This document shows positions 1-8,750 of a stretch of DNA of 64,000 bases, piece after piece. Made by a program: the position numbers and the translations under genes. Position 1 is the stretch's first letter. Each line of letters begins with the position of its first letter. This stretch comes from Enterococcus dispar ATCC 51266 (lineage in GTDB: Bacteria > Bacillota > Bacilli > Lactobacillales > Enterococcaceae), in NCBI RefSeq assembly GCF_000406945.1, contig NZ_KE136354.1, positions 2,550,560-2,614,559 on the forward strand, given 5' to 3'. The notes under the pieces were generated by a model. The model saw only the letters and a program-made list of their open reading frames with translations. It had not been told where the DNA came from and ran no database searches.

Positions 1-1334
1 AGTAAGATACGAGCTGTCTTTCTGGTGAAACTATCTTTGGCAGTGAAGGTAAAAACCAGAATGTATAGAAGTAAAAAACAAATCGTTAAAATAAAAGAGC
101 CAAATTTTACATAAGTATACTCATTATCTCCTCTTAGGCCCATTGCTAAACAAAAGAGCAGCATCATTGCAATGATGATTGCTACGAGTTTTGGCCAGTA
201 TTTTGGTTGAAACTGTTCCCAACCATAGCCGGCTAACATAATTACCAAAAATGAAAAGAGATAGGCGTAGCGGAATAAAAACATATTTGGTGCATGCATT
301 CCTTGCCAGAAAAGATTTAACGGTACGAAATAAAAACTAGCAATTAAGATGGCGAATAAAGCGGCAAACAAGATCTTTTCTTTGCGGGCAACGCCTTTAG
401 CAAAGAAATAGAACAAACAAAAAGTTAATGGAAGTAAACCAATATATATAAAGGGAATACTGCCATACTTGGTTGTGTCATAAACCCCAATCATATTTTT
501 CATGATAATATCTAAAAAATTGGTTGCTTCTGTTTTTAATTGGGTAATCTGGGTAAGTTCTTCGCCGTTGGTGCGTAAATCCAAAACTGCTGGCAAGATA
601 ATAATCATAGAAGCACCACCAGCTAAAAAAGAAGTTGCCGCATAAGGTAAAATTCTTTTTTTATTAACCTTAAAATTGGCTATGAGACGGACAGCAAAAT
701 ATAGAACTGAAAAAATTCCGATCATAAAGCCCATATAAAAACTCGAAATAAAAAGGAGTAAATAGCTGAAAAAAAGTAAACGTGGTTTTTGCAATAATAA
801 CAGTCGATCGATGCCCCAAATGATTAAAGGGAGATAAATCAAGGCATCAAGCCACATAATAATTTCAGAATGAGCAACAGTAAAAGACATTAAGGCGTAA
901 CTAATCGCTAATGCTACTTGCGCCCATTTGTCAATGTTAAAGGTATGTTTAGCATAAAACCAAAAAGCCAAACCGGCACTGCCGACTTTTAGTAAAGTTA
1001 AAAAGTACAGTGCGTCAGGCATTAACTGATTGGGGAAAAATAGCACCAAAGGAGTAAAGAGGCCGCCTAAATAATAAGAGATCAACGAAAGATAATTGAG
1101 CCCTAAAGAGGTGTTCCAAGAGTATAAGAAACTCTGTTTTCCTAACATCGCATTGCGAAAACTGGCGTGAAAGTTAGAAAATTGTGAAAAGGCATCGCTT
1201 GCCAGAATACTGCGGCTGCTGCCAGGATATATCCCAATCGTTAAATAAATAAAGGCCAAAATTAAAAAGGGAAGACCAAAACTCGTCAACATAAAAAGAC
1301 GATTTTCTTTTAAAAAGGTTTTTACTTGCTGCAT
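1..1334 (-). CDS. YfhO-family membrane protein, N-terminal part (runs off the window)
   Basis: The frame is open from an ATG at 1334 to the window edge, giving about 444 residues of a longer protein. It starts MQQVKTFLKENRLF, then has a hydrophobic segment and a loop with YPGSSRSILASDAFSQF, followed by many further hydrophobic segments. This start and loop are typical of YfhO proteins, large polytopic membrane proteins linked in other Firmicutes to glycosylation of cell-wall polymers. The ribosome site is weak (TTTGGTGAC). A possible promoter (TTGAAA, 19 bp, TATGAT on the minus strand) lies at about 1380-1412. The family call is fairly secure; the substrate is unknown. Confidence 0.75.
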   Translation of the reverse strand, partial: MQQVKTFLKENRLFMLTSFGLPFLILAFIYLTIGIYPGSSRSILASDAFSQFSNFHASFRNAMLGKQSFLYSWNTSLGLNYLSLISYYLGGLFTPLVLFFPNQLMPDALYFLTLLKVGSAGLAFWFYAKHTFNIDKWAQVALAISYALMSFTVAHSEIIMWLDALIYLPLIIWGIDRLLLLQKPRLLFFSYLLLFISSFYMGFMIGIFSVLYFAVRLIANFKVNKKRILPYAATSFLAGGASMIIILPAVLDLRTNGEELTQITQLKTEATNFLDIIMKNMIGVYDTTKYGSIPFIYIGLLPLTFCLFYFFAKGVARKEKILFAALFAILIASFYFVPLNLFWQGMHAPNMFLFRYAYLFSFLVIMLAGYGWEQFQPKYWPKLVAIIIAMMLLFCLAMGLRGDNEYTYVKFGSFILTICFLLLYILVFTFTAKDSFTRKTARIL

Positions 1335-1540
1335 TTTGTCACCAAATTTCTCTAGAATAAGTTAAAACTTGTTCTTATTTTATCATAAGTCGCTTTTTGT
1401 GGAAGCTTTCAAGAAAAAGAAAAAACGCTTTTAAGGATTGGTTTAATGAAAAATTATTTTTAATGGCTTGAACTGAAAAAAATGGGTGTTATTTGGAAAT
1501 ATGCGAATTGGTATATTCTTCAGTTTACCTACAAACCGTC

Positions 1541-1569
1541 TTGACACTCTACAAAAAATGCAGTATTTT
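1541..1569 (+). promoter_or_regulatory. Sigma-A type promoter of a candidate small RNA
   Basis: TTGACA (1541-1546), a 17-bp spacer and TATTTT (1564-1569). The -35 box is a perfect consensus. No credible ORF follows, but a strong terminator lies about 60 bp downstream. Confidence 0.5.
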
Positions 1570-1575
1570 TAGGGT

Positions 1576-1661
1576 ATTAAAAAAACATATTTCGTATCAA
1601 TATTACATTTTAATATTGGCACATATTTATAAAAAGACTGGCTTAGTGCCAGTCTTTTTTT
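1576..1661 (+). ncRNA. Candidate small RNA of about 85 nt
   Basis: Between the promoter at 1541-1569 and the terminator there is an 8-bp perfect stem (CAATATTA, 5-nt loop, TAATATTG; 1598-1618). A 12-bp perfect stem follows (AAAAAGACTGGC, loop TTAGT, GCCAGTCTTTTT; 1631-1659) with a T-tract. The stretch codes for nothing convincing. The rest of the 1335-1827 gap holds only this unit and the rpmB terminator. The RNA is inferred from the promoter-hairpin-terminator layout; no known RNA family was recognised. Confidence 0.4.
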
Positions 1662-1783
1662 ACATGCTATTTTTCTATCTTGCGGCTTAGAAAGCGGGAG
1701 ATTATTTGTCTTTTAATAACGAGAATAATAGAATATTCAGATTATATAAAAAACTACATTATTCCAATAAAGAAAACAAAAAA

Positions 1784-1807
1784 ACCGTCTGAGTTTCCTC
1801 AGACGGT
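1784..1807 (-). terminator. Terminator of rpmB
   Basis: A 10-bp perfect stem, ACCGTCTGAG / CTCAGACGGT, with a 4-nt loop. On the minus strand it is followed by a long T-rich tract. It lies 20 bp past the rpmB stop. Confidence 0.85.
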
Positions 1808-1827
1808 GTATTGTAGTCTAGTGTCAA

Positions 1828-2016
1828 TTAAACGCGCTCAACTTTTCCTGATTTCAAAGCACGAGCTGATACCCAAACTTTTTTAGGTTTACCATCGATT
1901 AAAACGCGAACTTTTTGTAAGTTAGGTTTAACTGTACGTTTTGTAGCGTTCATCGCATGGGAGCGGTTATTTGCACTTGATGTTTTACGACCTGTAAAAT
2001 AGCAAACTTTTGCCAT
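1828..2016 (-). CDS. rpmB: 50S ribosomal protein L28
   Basis: The 62-residue product starts [24 protein letters not shown] and is rich in Lys and Arg. This is the typical L28 N-terminus and the usual length (about 62 residues). L28 is a structural protein of the large ribosomal subunit. A strong ribosome site (AAAGGAGG) lies 10 bp before the ATG. The gene is transcribed alone, with its own promoter (2074-2102) and terminator, and points away from yloU. That divergent arrangement of rpmB and yloU is common in Firmicutes. Confidence 0.97.
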   Translation of the reverse strand: MAKVCYFTGRKTSSANNRSHAMNATKRTVKPNLQKVRVLIDGKPKKVWVSARALKSGKVERV

Positions 2017-2073
2017 GTGACTAGTTCCTCCTTTGCCTTGCTATGGAGCGCATATTAGGGCTCATACTAACTG

Positions 2074-2102
2074 AATTTACCATAAATGAGACAATTATGC
2101 AA
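2074..2102 (-). promoter_or_regulatory. Candidate rpmB promoter
   Basis: On the minus strand: TTGCAT (2102-2097), 17-bp spacer, TAAATT (2079-2074). It sits about 60 bp before the rpmB start. Confidence 0.45.
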
Positions 2103-2122
2103 GCTAAATTTACCAGCAAATA

Positions 2123-2151
2123 TTGACTTTTTGCTATAAAACATGTAAATT
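2123..2151 (+). promoter_or_regulatory. Candidate promoter of yloU-fakA
   Basis: TTGACT (2123-2128), 17-bp spacer, TAAATT (2146-2151). It would give a leader of about 180 nt. The leader contains a short hairpin, ATGGGGC-GATTTGT-GCCCAT (about 2243-2262), and a second possible -10 (TATGATAAAAT, 2219-2229). With the divergent rpmB promoter this accounts for most of the 2017-2335 gap. Confidence 0.4.
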
Positions 2152-2335
2152 AAACAACGTTGCAGGCTTAGTAAAAGTTTTTATTGCCGTTAGCTCTTTC
2201 TTTTATTTAAAGGGTAGCTATGATAAAATACTATAGAAGAAAATGGGGCGATTTGTGCCCATCTTTTGTTATATTCACTTGAAGAATTGCAAAGGAACAC
2301 ATTTGGTAAAGTTTAAATTAAGGGGGCTTATTTTT

Positions 2336-2698
2336 ATGGCTGTAAAAATTAATACTGCATCTGGCACAATCGAAATTACAAACGAAGTGATTGCTACAGT
2401 GGTCGGTGGCGCTGCTACTGATGTCTTTGGCATTGTCGGTATGGCCAGCAAGAGTCAGATCAAAGATAATATCAATGAAATTTTACGTAAAGAAAATTAT
2501 TCCCGTGGCGTTATCGTGCGGCAAGAAGAAAACGGCGTTGCGGTGGATGTCTACACCATCGTCAGCTACGGAACGAAAATTTCGGAAGTTTCGCGGAATG
2601 TACAAGAAAAAGTGAAGTACAATTTGGAAACAATGTTGGGTGTAACGGCCAATTCCGTTAATGTTTTCGTTCAAGGTGTACGTGTACTGCCGGATTAG
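2336..2698 (+). CDS. yloU: Asp23/Gls24 family protein (YloU)
   Basis: A 120-residue cytoplasmic protein. It contains ITNEVIATVVGGAATDVFGIVGM and a central VDVYTIVSYGTKISEVSRNVQEKV, which mark the Asp23 (DUF322) family. The start chosen is the ATG preceded by AAGGGGG; an upstream in-frame ATG at 2243 would add 31 residues with no family similarity and no good ribosome site. YloU sits directly upstream of fakA, as in Bacillus and relatives. The family is linked to envelope stress and membrane-associated functions; the exact role of this member is not established. Confidence 0.92.
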   Translation: MAVKINTASGTIEITNEVIATVVGGAATDVFGIVGMASKSQIKDNINEILRKENYSRGVIVRQEENGVAVDVYTIVSYGTKISEVSRNVQEKVKYNLETMLGVTANSVNVFVQGVRVLPD

Positions 2699-2743
2699 GC
2701 AGGAGATCAGCTTTTGAGGGATCGATTCTAAGGAGGATTATCA

Positions 2744-4432
2744 GTGAAAGTAACGGAAATAAGCGCAAGTCAATTCCAGGAAATGGTCCAGGCTGGTGCT
2801 AGTCGTCTGCAAGTCAATGCAGAGTATGTCAACTCGTTGAATGTTTTCCCGGTGCCAGATGGCGATACCGGAACCAACATGAATATGTCCATGACCAGTG
2901 GTGCTAAAGCTGTCTCTGATTCTGCATCAGAAAATGTTGGCGAATTGGCGAATGTTTTAGCAAAAGGATTACTAATGGGCGCCCGCGGTAATTCCGGCGT
3001 TATCTTATCTCAGTTATTCCGAGGATTTTCTAAACAAATTCCGGATGTTCCCACGTTAAATGCGACAGATTTAGCGAAGGCCTTTACACATGGGGTAGAA
3101 ACAGCGTACAAAGCTGTGATGAAACCAGTTGAAGGAACGATTTTGACAGTAGCACGGGTAGCTGCAGAATATGGTGAAAAGAAAGCTGCCGAAACGGATG
3201 ACTGTGTTGCTGTTTTAAAAGCAGTTGTAAAAGGTGGTAAGCGCGCTTTAGCGAAAACACCTGATTTATTACCAGTTTTAAAAGAAGTGGGCGTCGTCGA
3301 CAGTGGCGGTCAAGGTTTACTATTTGTCTATGAAGGCTTTTTAGCTGCCTTAACTGGGGAATATCAAGCAGATGAAACGTTTGAACCAACACCAGCTGCT
3401 ATGGATGAAATGGTGAATGCGGAACATCACCGCAGTGTCCAAGGTCAACTTTCCACAGCGGACATCAAATTTGGTTATTGTACCGAAATTATGGTGAACA
3501 TTGGAGAAGGCCCAACGGTTGATAGTGAGTTTGACTATGAAACTTTCCGTAATTATTTAGATGGTTTAGGGGATTCGTTATTAGTTGTTAACGACGATGA
3601 AATTATTAAGGTTCATGTACACACCGAACATCCTGGCGAAGTTATGAACTATGGACAGAAATTTGGTGCATTAGTTAAAGTTAAAGTGGATAACATGCGG
3701 TTGCAACATGAAACAATTTTGGAACACGATCACCAAGTTGAAGAATTTGCCACAGAACCTGTGGACTTACCACGTGTTCCTTATGCCGTCATCGCGATTG
3801 CAGCTGGTGAAGGAGTAGCCGAATTATTCCGGAGCTTAGGTGCGAACTATGTGATTTCAGGTGGGCAAACGATGAATCCAAGTACCCAAGATATTTTAGA
3901 TGCGATTGAAAAAGTAAATGCAGATAAAGTGATTGTTTTACCAAACAACAAGAATATCTTTATGGCAGCTGATCAAGCCGCAGAAGTAGCAGAGATTCCA
4001 GTCGCTGTTATTCCTTCACGTACCATTCCTCAAGGCATGACGGCAATGTTAAGCTTTAATGAACAAGCAGATTTAGAAGCAAACAAACAAGCCATGACAG
4101 ATGCGTTAGCAGATGTGATTTCTGGTTCAGTCACGCATGCAATCCGCGATACCAATATTGATGGTATTGAAATTCATGAAGGTGACTTCTTAGGGATGGT
4201 TGATGGGGATATTGTCATTTCGGATGCTGATCAAATGCAAACCGCAGTGACAACCTTAGAAAAAATGATTACCGACGATACCGAAATCATTACCATCATT
4301 TTCGGGGATGAAGCCAAGGTAAAAGATGCCGAGAAGATTGCAGAAGCTTTATTAGCCAAAAATGATGCTTTGGAAGTTGAAATTCATGAAGGCAACCAGC
4401 CTGTCTATCCGTATCTGTTTGCAGCGGAATAA
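2744..4432 (+). CDS. fakA: Fatty acid kinase catalytic subunit FakA (YloV, DAK/DegV-like)
   Basis: A 562-residue protein with a GTG start behind AAGGAGG. The N-terminal DhaL-type domain (about 1-200) has NVFPVPDGDTGTNM, with the Asp residues that bind Mg-ATP, and GARGNSGVILSQ. A middle domain and a C-terminal DegV-like part ending EIHEGNQPVYPYLFAAE follow. FakA phosphorylates fatty acids held by FakB proteins, feeding exogenous fatty acids to PlsX/PlsY. The nearby plsX and acpP fit this lipid context. Length and motif order match the family. Confidence 0.93.
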   Translation: MKVTEISASQFQEMVQAGASRLQVNAEYVNSLNVFPVPDGDTGTNMNMSMTSGAKAVSDSASENVGELANVLAKGLLMGARGNSGVILSQLFRGFSKQIPDVPTLNATDLAKAFTHGVETAYKAVMKPVEGTILTVARVAAEYGEKKAAETDDCVAVLKAVVKGGKRALAKTPDLLPVLKEVGVVDSGGQGLLFVYEGFLAALTGEYQADETFEPTPAAMDEMVNAEHHRSVQGQLSTADIKFGYCTEIMVNIGEGPTVDSEFDYETFRNYLDGLGDSLLVVNDDEIIKVHVHTEHPGEVMNYGQKFGALVKVKVDNMRLQHETILEHDHQVEEFATEPVDLPRVPYAVIAIAAGEGVAELFRSLGANYVISGGQTMNPSTQDILDAIEKVNADKVIVLPNNKNIFMAADQAAEVAEIPVAVIPSRTIPQGMTAMLSFNEQADLEANKQAMTDALADVISGSVTHAIRDTNIDGIEIHEGDFLGMVDGDIVISDADQMQTAVTTLEKMITDDTEIITIIFGDEAKVKDAEKIAEALLAKNDALEVEIHEGNQPVYPYLFAAE

Positions 4433-4455
4433 AAAATAAATTTGATAATTTGCAG

Positions 4456-4509
4456 GTGAAACCAGCTACTCCCAACGGATGAGCCTGGTTTCACTTTTTA
4501 TTTAGAAAT
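4456..4509 (+). terminator. Terminator of yloU-fakA
   Basis: Perfect 10-bp arms GTGAAACCAG (4456-4465) and CTGGTTTCAC (4495-4504), then a T-run. It lies 24 bp past the fakA stop. Confidence 0.8.
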
Positions 4510-4558
4510 AACTGAATATAAAAATATGTCATATTCTTATTGGAAATGAGGTGATTCA

Positions 4559-6595
4559 TTGACAACAGGACTAAAAACAGAAGTCGCCTATTTAAAAGGA
4601 GTGGGCCCAAAACGGGCACAGGACTTAGCAAGTCTAGGAATCAAGACTGTGGAAGATTTATTGCGCTATTATCCGTTTCGTTATGATGATATCAAAGAAC
4701 GGGATTTAACTGAACTGGCCGATCAAGAAAAAGTTACCTTAAAAGGCGTTGTGGTAGCACCGGCGGTAGTAAATCGTTTTGGTTATAAAAAATCGATGTT
4801 GAAATTTCGTATGATGCAAGACCATGTGGTGTTTAATGTCTCCTTTTTTAACCAACCTTATCTAAAAGAAAAAGTTGTTTTAGGGGAAGAATTGGCGGTT
4901 TATGGAAAATGGGATGCGAAACGAAAAGCCATGACAGGAATGAAAATTCTGGGTTCTGGGACCGATGATGACTTTGCACCGATTTATCATGTTAATAAAA
5001 GTATCAAACAAAAAACTTTAATTGATTTAATTCGGCAGGCCTTTGAACTTTATGGTAATCAAATTGAAGAAAATCTCCCCTTGCCTTTGAAAGAAAAATA
5101 TCGCTTAATGGATCGCGATAAGGCGATGTATGCCATGCATTTTCCAAAAGACAAAGAAGACAGTCATCAAGCCAAACGCCGCGTGGTTTTTGAAGAATTT
5201 TTCTTATTTCAGATGAAACTACAAGCCCTAAAACAAACTGAAAAAGCCGCTGTCAACGGGTTGGCAATTCAATATGATGTGAAACGACTAAAGTTGTTTA
5301 TTGATAGTCTTCCATTTGAATTAACGCAGGCACAAAAAAAAGTGACAAACGAAATTTGTGCAGATTTAAAAAGTCCCCAACATATGCAACGTTTATTGCA
5401 AGGGGATGTTGGCAGCGGAAAAACGGTTGTGGCTGCTATTGCCTTATATGCTACGATGACTGCGGGCTTTCAAGGAGCACTAATGGTACCAACGGAAATT
5501 TTGGCACAACAGCATATGGAAAGTTTGAATCAGTTATTTGATCCTTTAGAAGTTTCGACTGCCATTTTAACTGGGTCAACAAAAGCCAAAGAGCGGCGAA
5601 TTATCTTAGAACAATTAGCGAATGGCGAAATTGATATTGTGGTTGGAACCCACGCTTTAATTCAAGAAGATGTCGCCTTTTTAAATTTAGGCTTAGTCAT
5701 TACCGACGAACAGCATCGTTTTGGGGTGAACCAACGGCGCGTTTTACGAGAAAAAGGCTTACGGCCGGATGTTTTATTTATGACGGCAACACCTATTCCC
5801 CGTACACTTGCCATTACTGCTTATGGTGAAATGGATGTTTCGATTATTGATGAATTACCGGCAGGACGTATCCCCATTGAGACACGTTGGGTACGTCCGA
5901 GTCAATTGGATAGTGTGTTGGATTGGTCTTATCGTGAATTAAGACCGGGACATCAAATGTATGTGATTTGTCCATTAATTGAAGAATCTGAAACACTGGA
6001 TGTAAAAAATGCCACCGAAGTTTATGAGCATCTGCAGGCTTTTTATGGGGCAGACTATACAGTGGGCCTGCTGCACGGAAAAATGAAAAATCAAGATAAA
6101 GAAACTATTATGACGGATTTCAAAGACAAAAAAATGCAGATACTCGTTTCCACAACGGTAATTGAAGTGGGTGTTAATGTCCCCAATGCTACGGTTATGT
6201 TAATTATTGATGCTGAACGCTTTGGTTTGGCACAGCTCCACCAATTACGCGGACGGGTCGGACGAGGAGCTAAGGCGTCTTATTGTATACTAGTAGCCGA
6301 TCCCAAAAATGAAACGGGTGCCGCCCGAATGAAAATTATGACGGAAACTAATAACGGATTTGTTTTAAGTGAAGAAGATTTAAAGTTACGGGGACCAGGT
6401 GAAGTTTTTGGTTTCCGACAATCGGGGATACCCCAATTTATAGCGGGTGATTTAGTAGCAGATGCCAATATTTTGGAAGTAGCCCGAAGTGAAGCCCAAA
6501 ATATATGGCAAATGAAAAATTGGCAAGTATTGCCTGCTTATAAAGGATTAGCAGAAGCAATAAAAAATCAGACAGATGAGCAATTTTTCGACTGA
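4559..6595 (+). CDS. recG: ATP-dependent DNA helicase RecG
   Basis: A 678-residue protein with a TTG start behind AAATGAGGTG. The N-terminal wedge/OB region contains LKGVGPKRAQDLASLGI and VEDLLRYYPFRY. The helicase core has Walker A GDVGSGKT (about residue 282), the box DEQHRFG (about 383) and TATPIPRT (about 410). RecG's HQLRGRVGRG and LKLRGPGEVFG follow. RecG drives branch migration and fork reversal in replication repair and recombination. Length matches orthologues. It is followed after 78 bp by plsX, and is probably co-transcribed with it. Confidence 0.97.
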   Translation: MTTGLKTEVAYLKGVGPKRAQDLASLGIKTVEDLLRYYPFRYDDIKERDLTELADQEKVTLKGVVVAPAVVNRFGYKKSMLKFRMMQDHVVFNVSFFNQPYLKEKVVLGEELAVYGKWDAKRKAMTGMKILGSGTDDDFAPIYHVNKSIKQKTLIDLIRQAFELYGNQIEENLPLPLKEKYRLMDRDKAMYAMHFPKDKEDSHQAKRRVVFEEFFLFQMKLQALKQTEKAAVNGLAIQYDVKRLKLFIDSLPFELTQAQKKVTNEICADLKSPQHMQRLLQGDVGSGKTVVAAIALYATMTAGFQGALMVPTEILAQQHMESLNQLFDPLEVSTAILTGSTKAKERRIILEQLANGEIDIVVGTHALIQEDVAFLNLGLVITDEQHRFGVNQRRVLREKGLRPDVLFMTATPIPRTLAITAYGEMDVSIIDELPAGRIPIETRWVRPSQLDSVLDWSYRELRPGHQMYVICPLIEESETLDVKNATEVYEHLQAFYGADYTVGLLHGKMKNQDKETIMTDFKDKKMQILVSTTVIEVGVNVPNATVMLIIDAERFGLAQLHQLRGRVGRGAKASYCILVADPKNETGAARMKIMTETNNGFVLSEEDLKLRGPGEVFGFRQSGIPQFIAGDLVADANILEVARSEAQNIWQMKNWQVLPAYKGLAEAIKNQTDEQFFD

Positions 6596-6673
6596 TTATG
6601 CTATACTTTGTAGCATATGCACAGCTCCTACTTTTTTGTAAAAGCATATGGTGAGCTTGGGAGGTATAACGAA

Positions 6674-7687
6674 ATGATGAAAATCGCAGTAGATGCGATG
6701 GGTGGCGATAATGCTCCCAAAGCGATTGTCGAAGGCGTAATGTTGGCGAAAAAAGATTTTCCCGACATTGAATTTCAATTATATGGAAAAGAAGCAGAAA
6801 TTAAAAAATATGTAACTGATGAAAATAACGTAAGAATTATTCACACTGATGAAAAAATCAATAGTGATGATGAACCCGTTAAAGCGATTCGCCGCAAAAA
6901 ACAAGCATCGATGGTGCTTGCTGCGCAAGCTGTGAAAAACGGTGAAGCCGATGCCATTTTTTCGGCGGGGAATACAGGAGCTCTACTTGCAGCAGGGTTG
7001 TTTATTGTTGGCCGGATTAAAGGGATTGAACGTCCCGGTTTGATGTCGACATTGCCTGTTATGGGCAAAGATGGCGGCTTTGATATGCTGGATCTGGGTG
7101 CCAATGCGGATAATAAACCGGAACATCTCTTGCAATATGGGATTCTGGGCTCTTTTTATGCGAAGCAAGTTCGTGGAATTGATAATCCGCGAGTAGGCTT
7201 GTTAAATAATGGTACCGAAGAAACCAAAGGCAGTGAATTAACTAAAAAAGCTTTTGAACTTCTAAAAGGTGAAGCTACCATTAATTTTATCGGAAATGTC
7301 GAAGCCAGAGAACTATTAAACGGCGCTGCAGATGTCGTAGTAACAGATGGCTTTACTGGCAATGCGGTTTTAAAAACAATTGAAGGAACAGCACTCAATA
7401 TGATGGCCCTTTTAAAAGAGTCCATTTTAGCAGAAGGCTTTAAAGGTAAAATGGGAGCGTTACTTTTAAAAGATGGGTTGCGCAATTTAAAAAATGAAAT
7501 GGATTACGCAAAATATGGTGGGGCTGTTTTATTTGGACTAAAAGCACCAGTAATTAAAACGCATGGTGCCACAGGTCCTGAAGCCGTCAGCTATACGATT
7601 CGTCAAATTCATACCATGTTAAAAAGTGATATAGTACCCCAATTAGTAGCGCAATTTGACGCTCGAGAAGAAAAAAAGGCGAATTAA
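6674..7687 (+). CDS. plsX: Phosphate acyltransferase PlsX
   Basis: A 337-residue protein starting [21 protein letters not shown]. PlsX makes acyl-phosphate from acyl-ACP, the first step of phosphatidic acid synthesis in Gram-positives. Motifs include [20 protein letters not shown] and [11 protein letters not shown]. The start is set by GGGAGG 9 bp upstream; ATG 6677 is equally possible. An in-frame ATG at 6617 would add 19 residues absent from the family. The order plsX-acpP is the usual Firmicute lipid cluster, here without fabD and fabG between them. Confidence 0.96.
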   Translation: MMKIAVDAMGGDNAPKAIVEGVMLAKKDFPDIEFQLYGKEAEIKKYVTDENNVRIIHTDEKINSDDEPVKAIRRKKQASMVLAAQAVKNGEADAIFSAGNTGALLAAGLFIVGRIKGIERPGLMSTLPVMGKDGGFDMLDLGANADNKPEHLLQYGILGSFYAKQVRGIDNPRVGLLNNGTEETKGSELTKKAFELLKGEATINFIGNVEARELLNGAADVVVTDGFTGNAVLKTIEGTALNMMALLKESILAEGFKGKMGALLLKDGLRNLKNEMDYAKYGGAVLFGLKAPVIKTHGATGPEAVSYTIRQIHTMLKSDIVPQLVAQFDAREEKKAN

Positions 7688-7799
7688 AAAGCCTTGAAAA
7701 CAACAATTCCCCAAAAAAGGCTAGACAAAGCATATAGAAACCCTTAAAATGTTTGTTAGCTATCTTTTGATATTGTCATAAACGTGGAGGTGAATACAT

Positions 7800-8042
7800 T
7801 TGACGCGTGAAGAAGTATTTAAAAAAGTAGCAGCCGTGATTGCAAACCATTTTAACGTGGATGCTGATCAAGTTACTGATACTATGAGCATCAAAGACGA
7901 CCTGAATGCAGATTCCATTAGCGTGATGGAATTTGTCTTGGAATTAGAAGATGAATTCGGTACGGAAATTTCTGATGAAGATGCCGAACAAATCGAAACA
8001 GTAGGGACAGCAGTAGATTATATCGCTAGTCACTTGTCATAA
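7800..8042 (+). CDS. acpP: Acyl carrier protein
   Basis: An 80-residue acidic protein. Ser39, in LNADSISVMEF, is the expected 4'-phosphopantetheine attachment site, followed by the acidic recognition helix FVLELEDEFG. The start is TTG behind GTGGAGGTG. The motif reads DSIS rather than the commoner DSLD, so it is a slightly divergent ACP. Its position after plsX suggests service in phospholipid or fatty acid metabolism; a second ACP in a separate fab cluster is usual in Enterococcus. A terminator follows. Confidence 0.93.
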   Translation: MTREEVFKKVAAVIANHFNVDADQVTDTMSIKDDLNADSISVMEFVLELEDEFGTEISDEDAEQIETVGTAVDYIASHLS

Positions 8043-8073
8043 GAAAGCTGTTAAAACAGAATCTTTTGTCAGT

Positions 8074-8119
8074 AAAAGAGTAAAGAAAGTTTGCTAAAAA
8101 TTTTCTTTGCTCTTTTTTT
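8074..8119 (+). terminator. Terminator of acpP
   Basis: Imperfect arms AAAGAGTAAAGAAA and TTTTCTTTGCTCTTT with a long T-run (8101-8119). It starts about 30 bp past the acpP stop. Confidence 0.7.
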
Positions 8120-8223
8120 GTTCTTTAAATGCGGCAATTCAGTTTTTAGAGTGAGTCGTAATTTTTTATTTTGACGAAGAGGATTTGTTTTTTTTAGAAA
8201 CTTTATGAGGATAAAAGCTACTG

Positions 8224-8443
8224 ATGAGTAAAAATGATGAGCTTATTTATGTGATAGGTGGGGAAAAAGTTAATTTTTTTGAAAATAAAAAACAAAGCGC
8301 TTTCGTCATTGGAGCAGAGAATTTGTTGTTTAATTGCCAATTTCAATGAGGATAAAAATACAAAAAAAGAAACTATTTTGTATGGATTTTCACTTGAAAT
8401 TGACTTTGAAAGAGCTTTTTTCACCAGCTTAAAAATTTTATAG
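8224..8443 (+). pseudogene. Possible frameshifted small gene of unknown function
   Basis: ATG 8224 opens a 41-codon frame starting MSKNDELIYVIGGEKV and stopping at 8349. The +1 frame over the same stretch continues with FNEDKNTKKETILYGFSLEIDFE to a stop at 8443. Joined by one shift near 8335-8345 they would make a plausible polar 70-residue protein. An AGGA lies 13 bp before the ATG. The join is inference; each half alone may be chance. It is the only gene-like content in the 8043-8750 gap besides the acpP terminator and the opp promoter and leader. Confidence 0.25.
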
Positions 8444-8609
8444 TGGTCTTATTTCGGGAATCTAATAGAAATTGCTTTAATTGTAGCAAAAATATATGCT
8501 TTAATTTTTATGAAAGATTGGCATTATAGCAAGATTTTCTTCAAATTCAGGAGAAATCAAAATTAATTTTGGGAGTTTTCTGAAAATTCTGCTTTCACAG
8601 TTCTTTAAC

Positions 8610-8638
8610 TTGCATTATGATACACCTTTCTATATAAT
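8610..8638 (+). promoter_or_regulatory. Promoter of the opp operon
   Basis: TTGCAT (8610-8615), 17-bp spacer, perfect TATAAT (8633-8638). It predicts a leader of about 105 nt before oppD. Confidence 0.65.
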
Positions 8639-8648
8639 TATTAAGAAA

Positions 8649-8738
8649 TATTAGCGAAAGTGATTGGAGACTGGGAGAAGACAGCATCTCTCCCATGCTT
8701 TTTTACATTTTCGGCAAAAATCTCCGTATTAGCGAAAG
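8649..8738 (+). promoter_or_regulatory. Structured, repeat-bearing leader of the opp operon
   Basis: The 12-mer TATTAGCGAAAG occurs at 8649-8660 and again at 8727-8738, each followed shortly by ATTGGA; the second copy carries the oppD ribosome site. Between them TGGGAGA (8672-8678) pairs with TCTCCCA (8689-8695). AGCAT (8683-8687) can instead pair with ATGCT (8695-8699), directly before a T-run. The two hairpins exclude each other, so attenuation is possible. That is inference. Confidence 0.35.
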
Positions 8739-8750
8739 AGGGGTATTGGA

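Noticed and set aside
1493..1690. Open frame of 65 codons on the plus strand
   Set aside because: Hydrophobic chance frame running over the candidate small RNA and its terminator; no ribosome site.
1680..1886. Open frame of 68 codons on the plus strand
   Set aside because: Runs through the rpmB terminator and into rpmB antisense; not coding-like.
2243..2335. Longer N-terminus for YloU
   Set aside because: Upstream extension has no family similarity, and AAGGGGG sits just before the internal ATG.
3084..3392. 102-codon leftward frame inside fakA
   Set aside because: Shadow of a strongly conserved gene; Leu/His/Gln-rich antisense composition.
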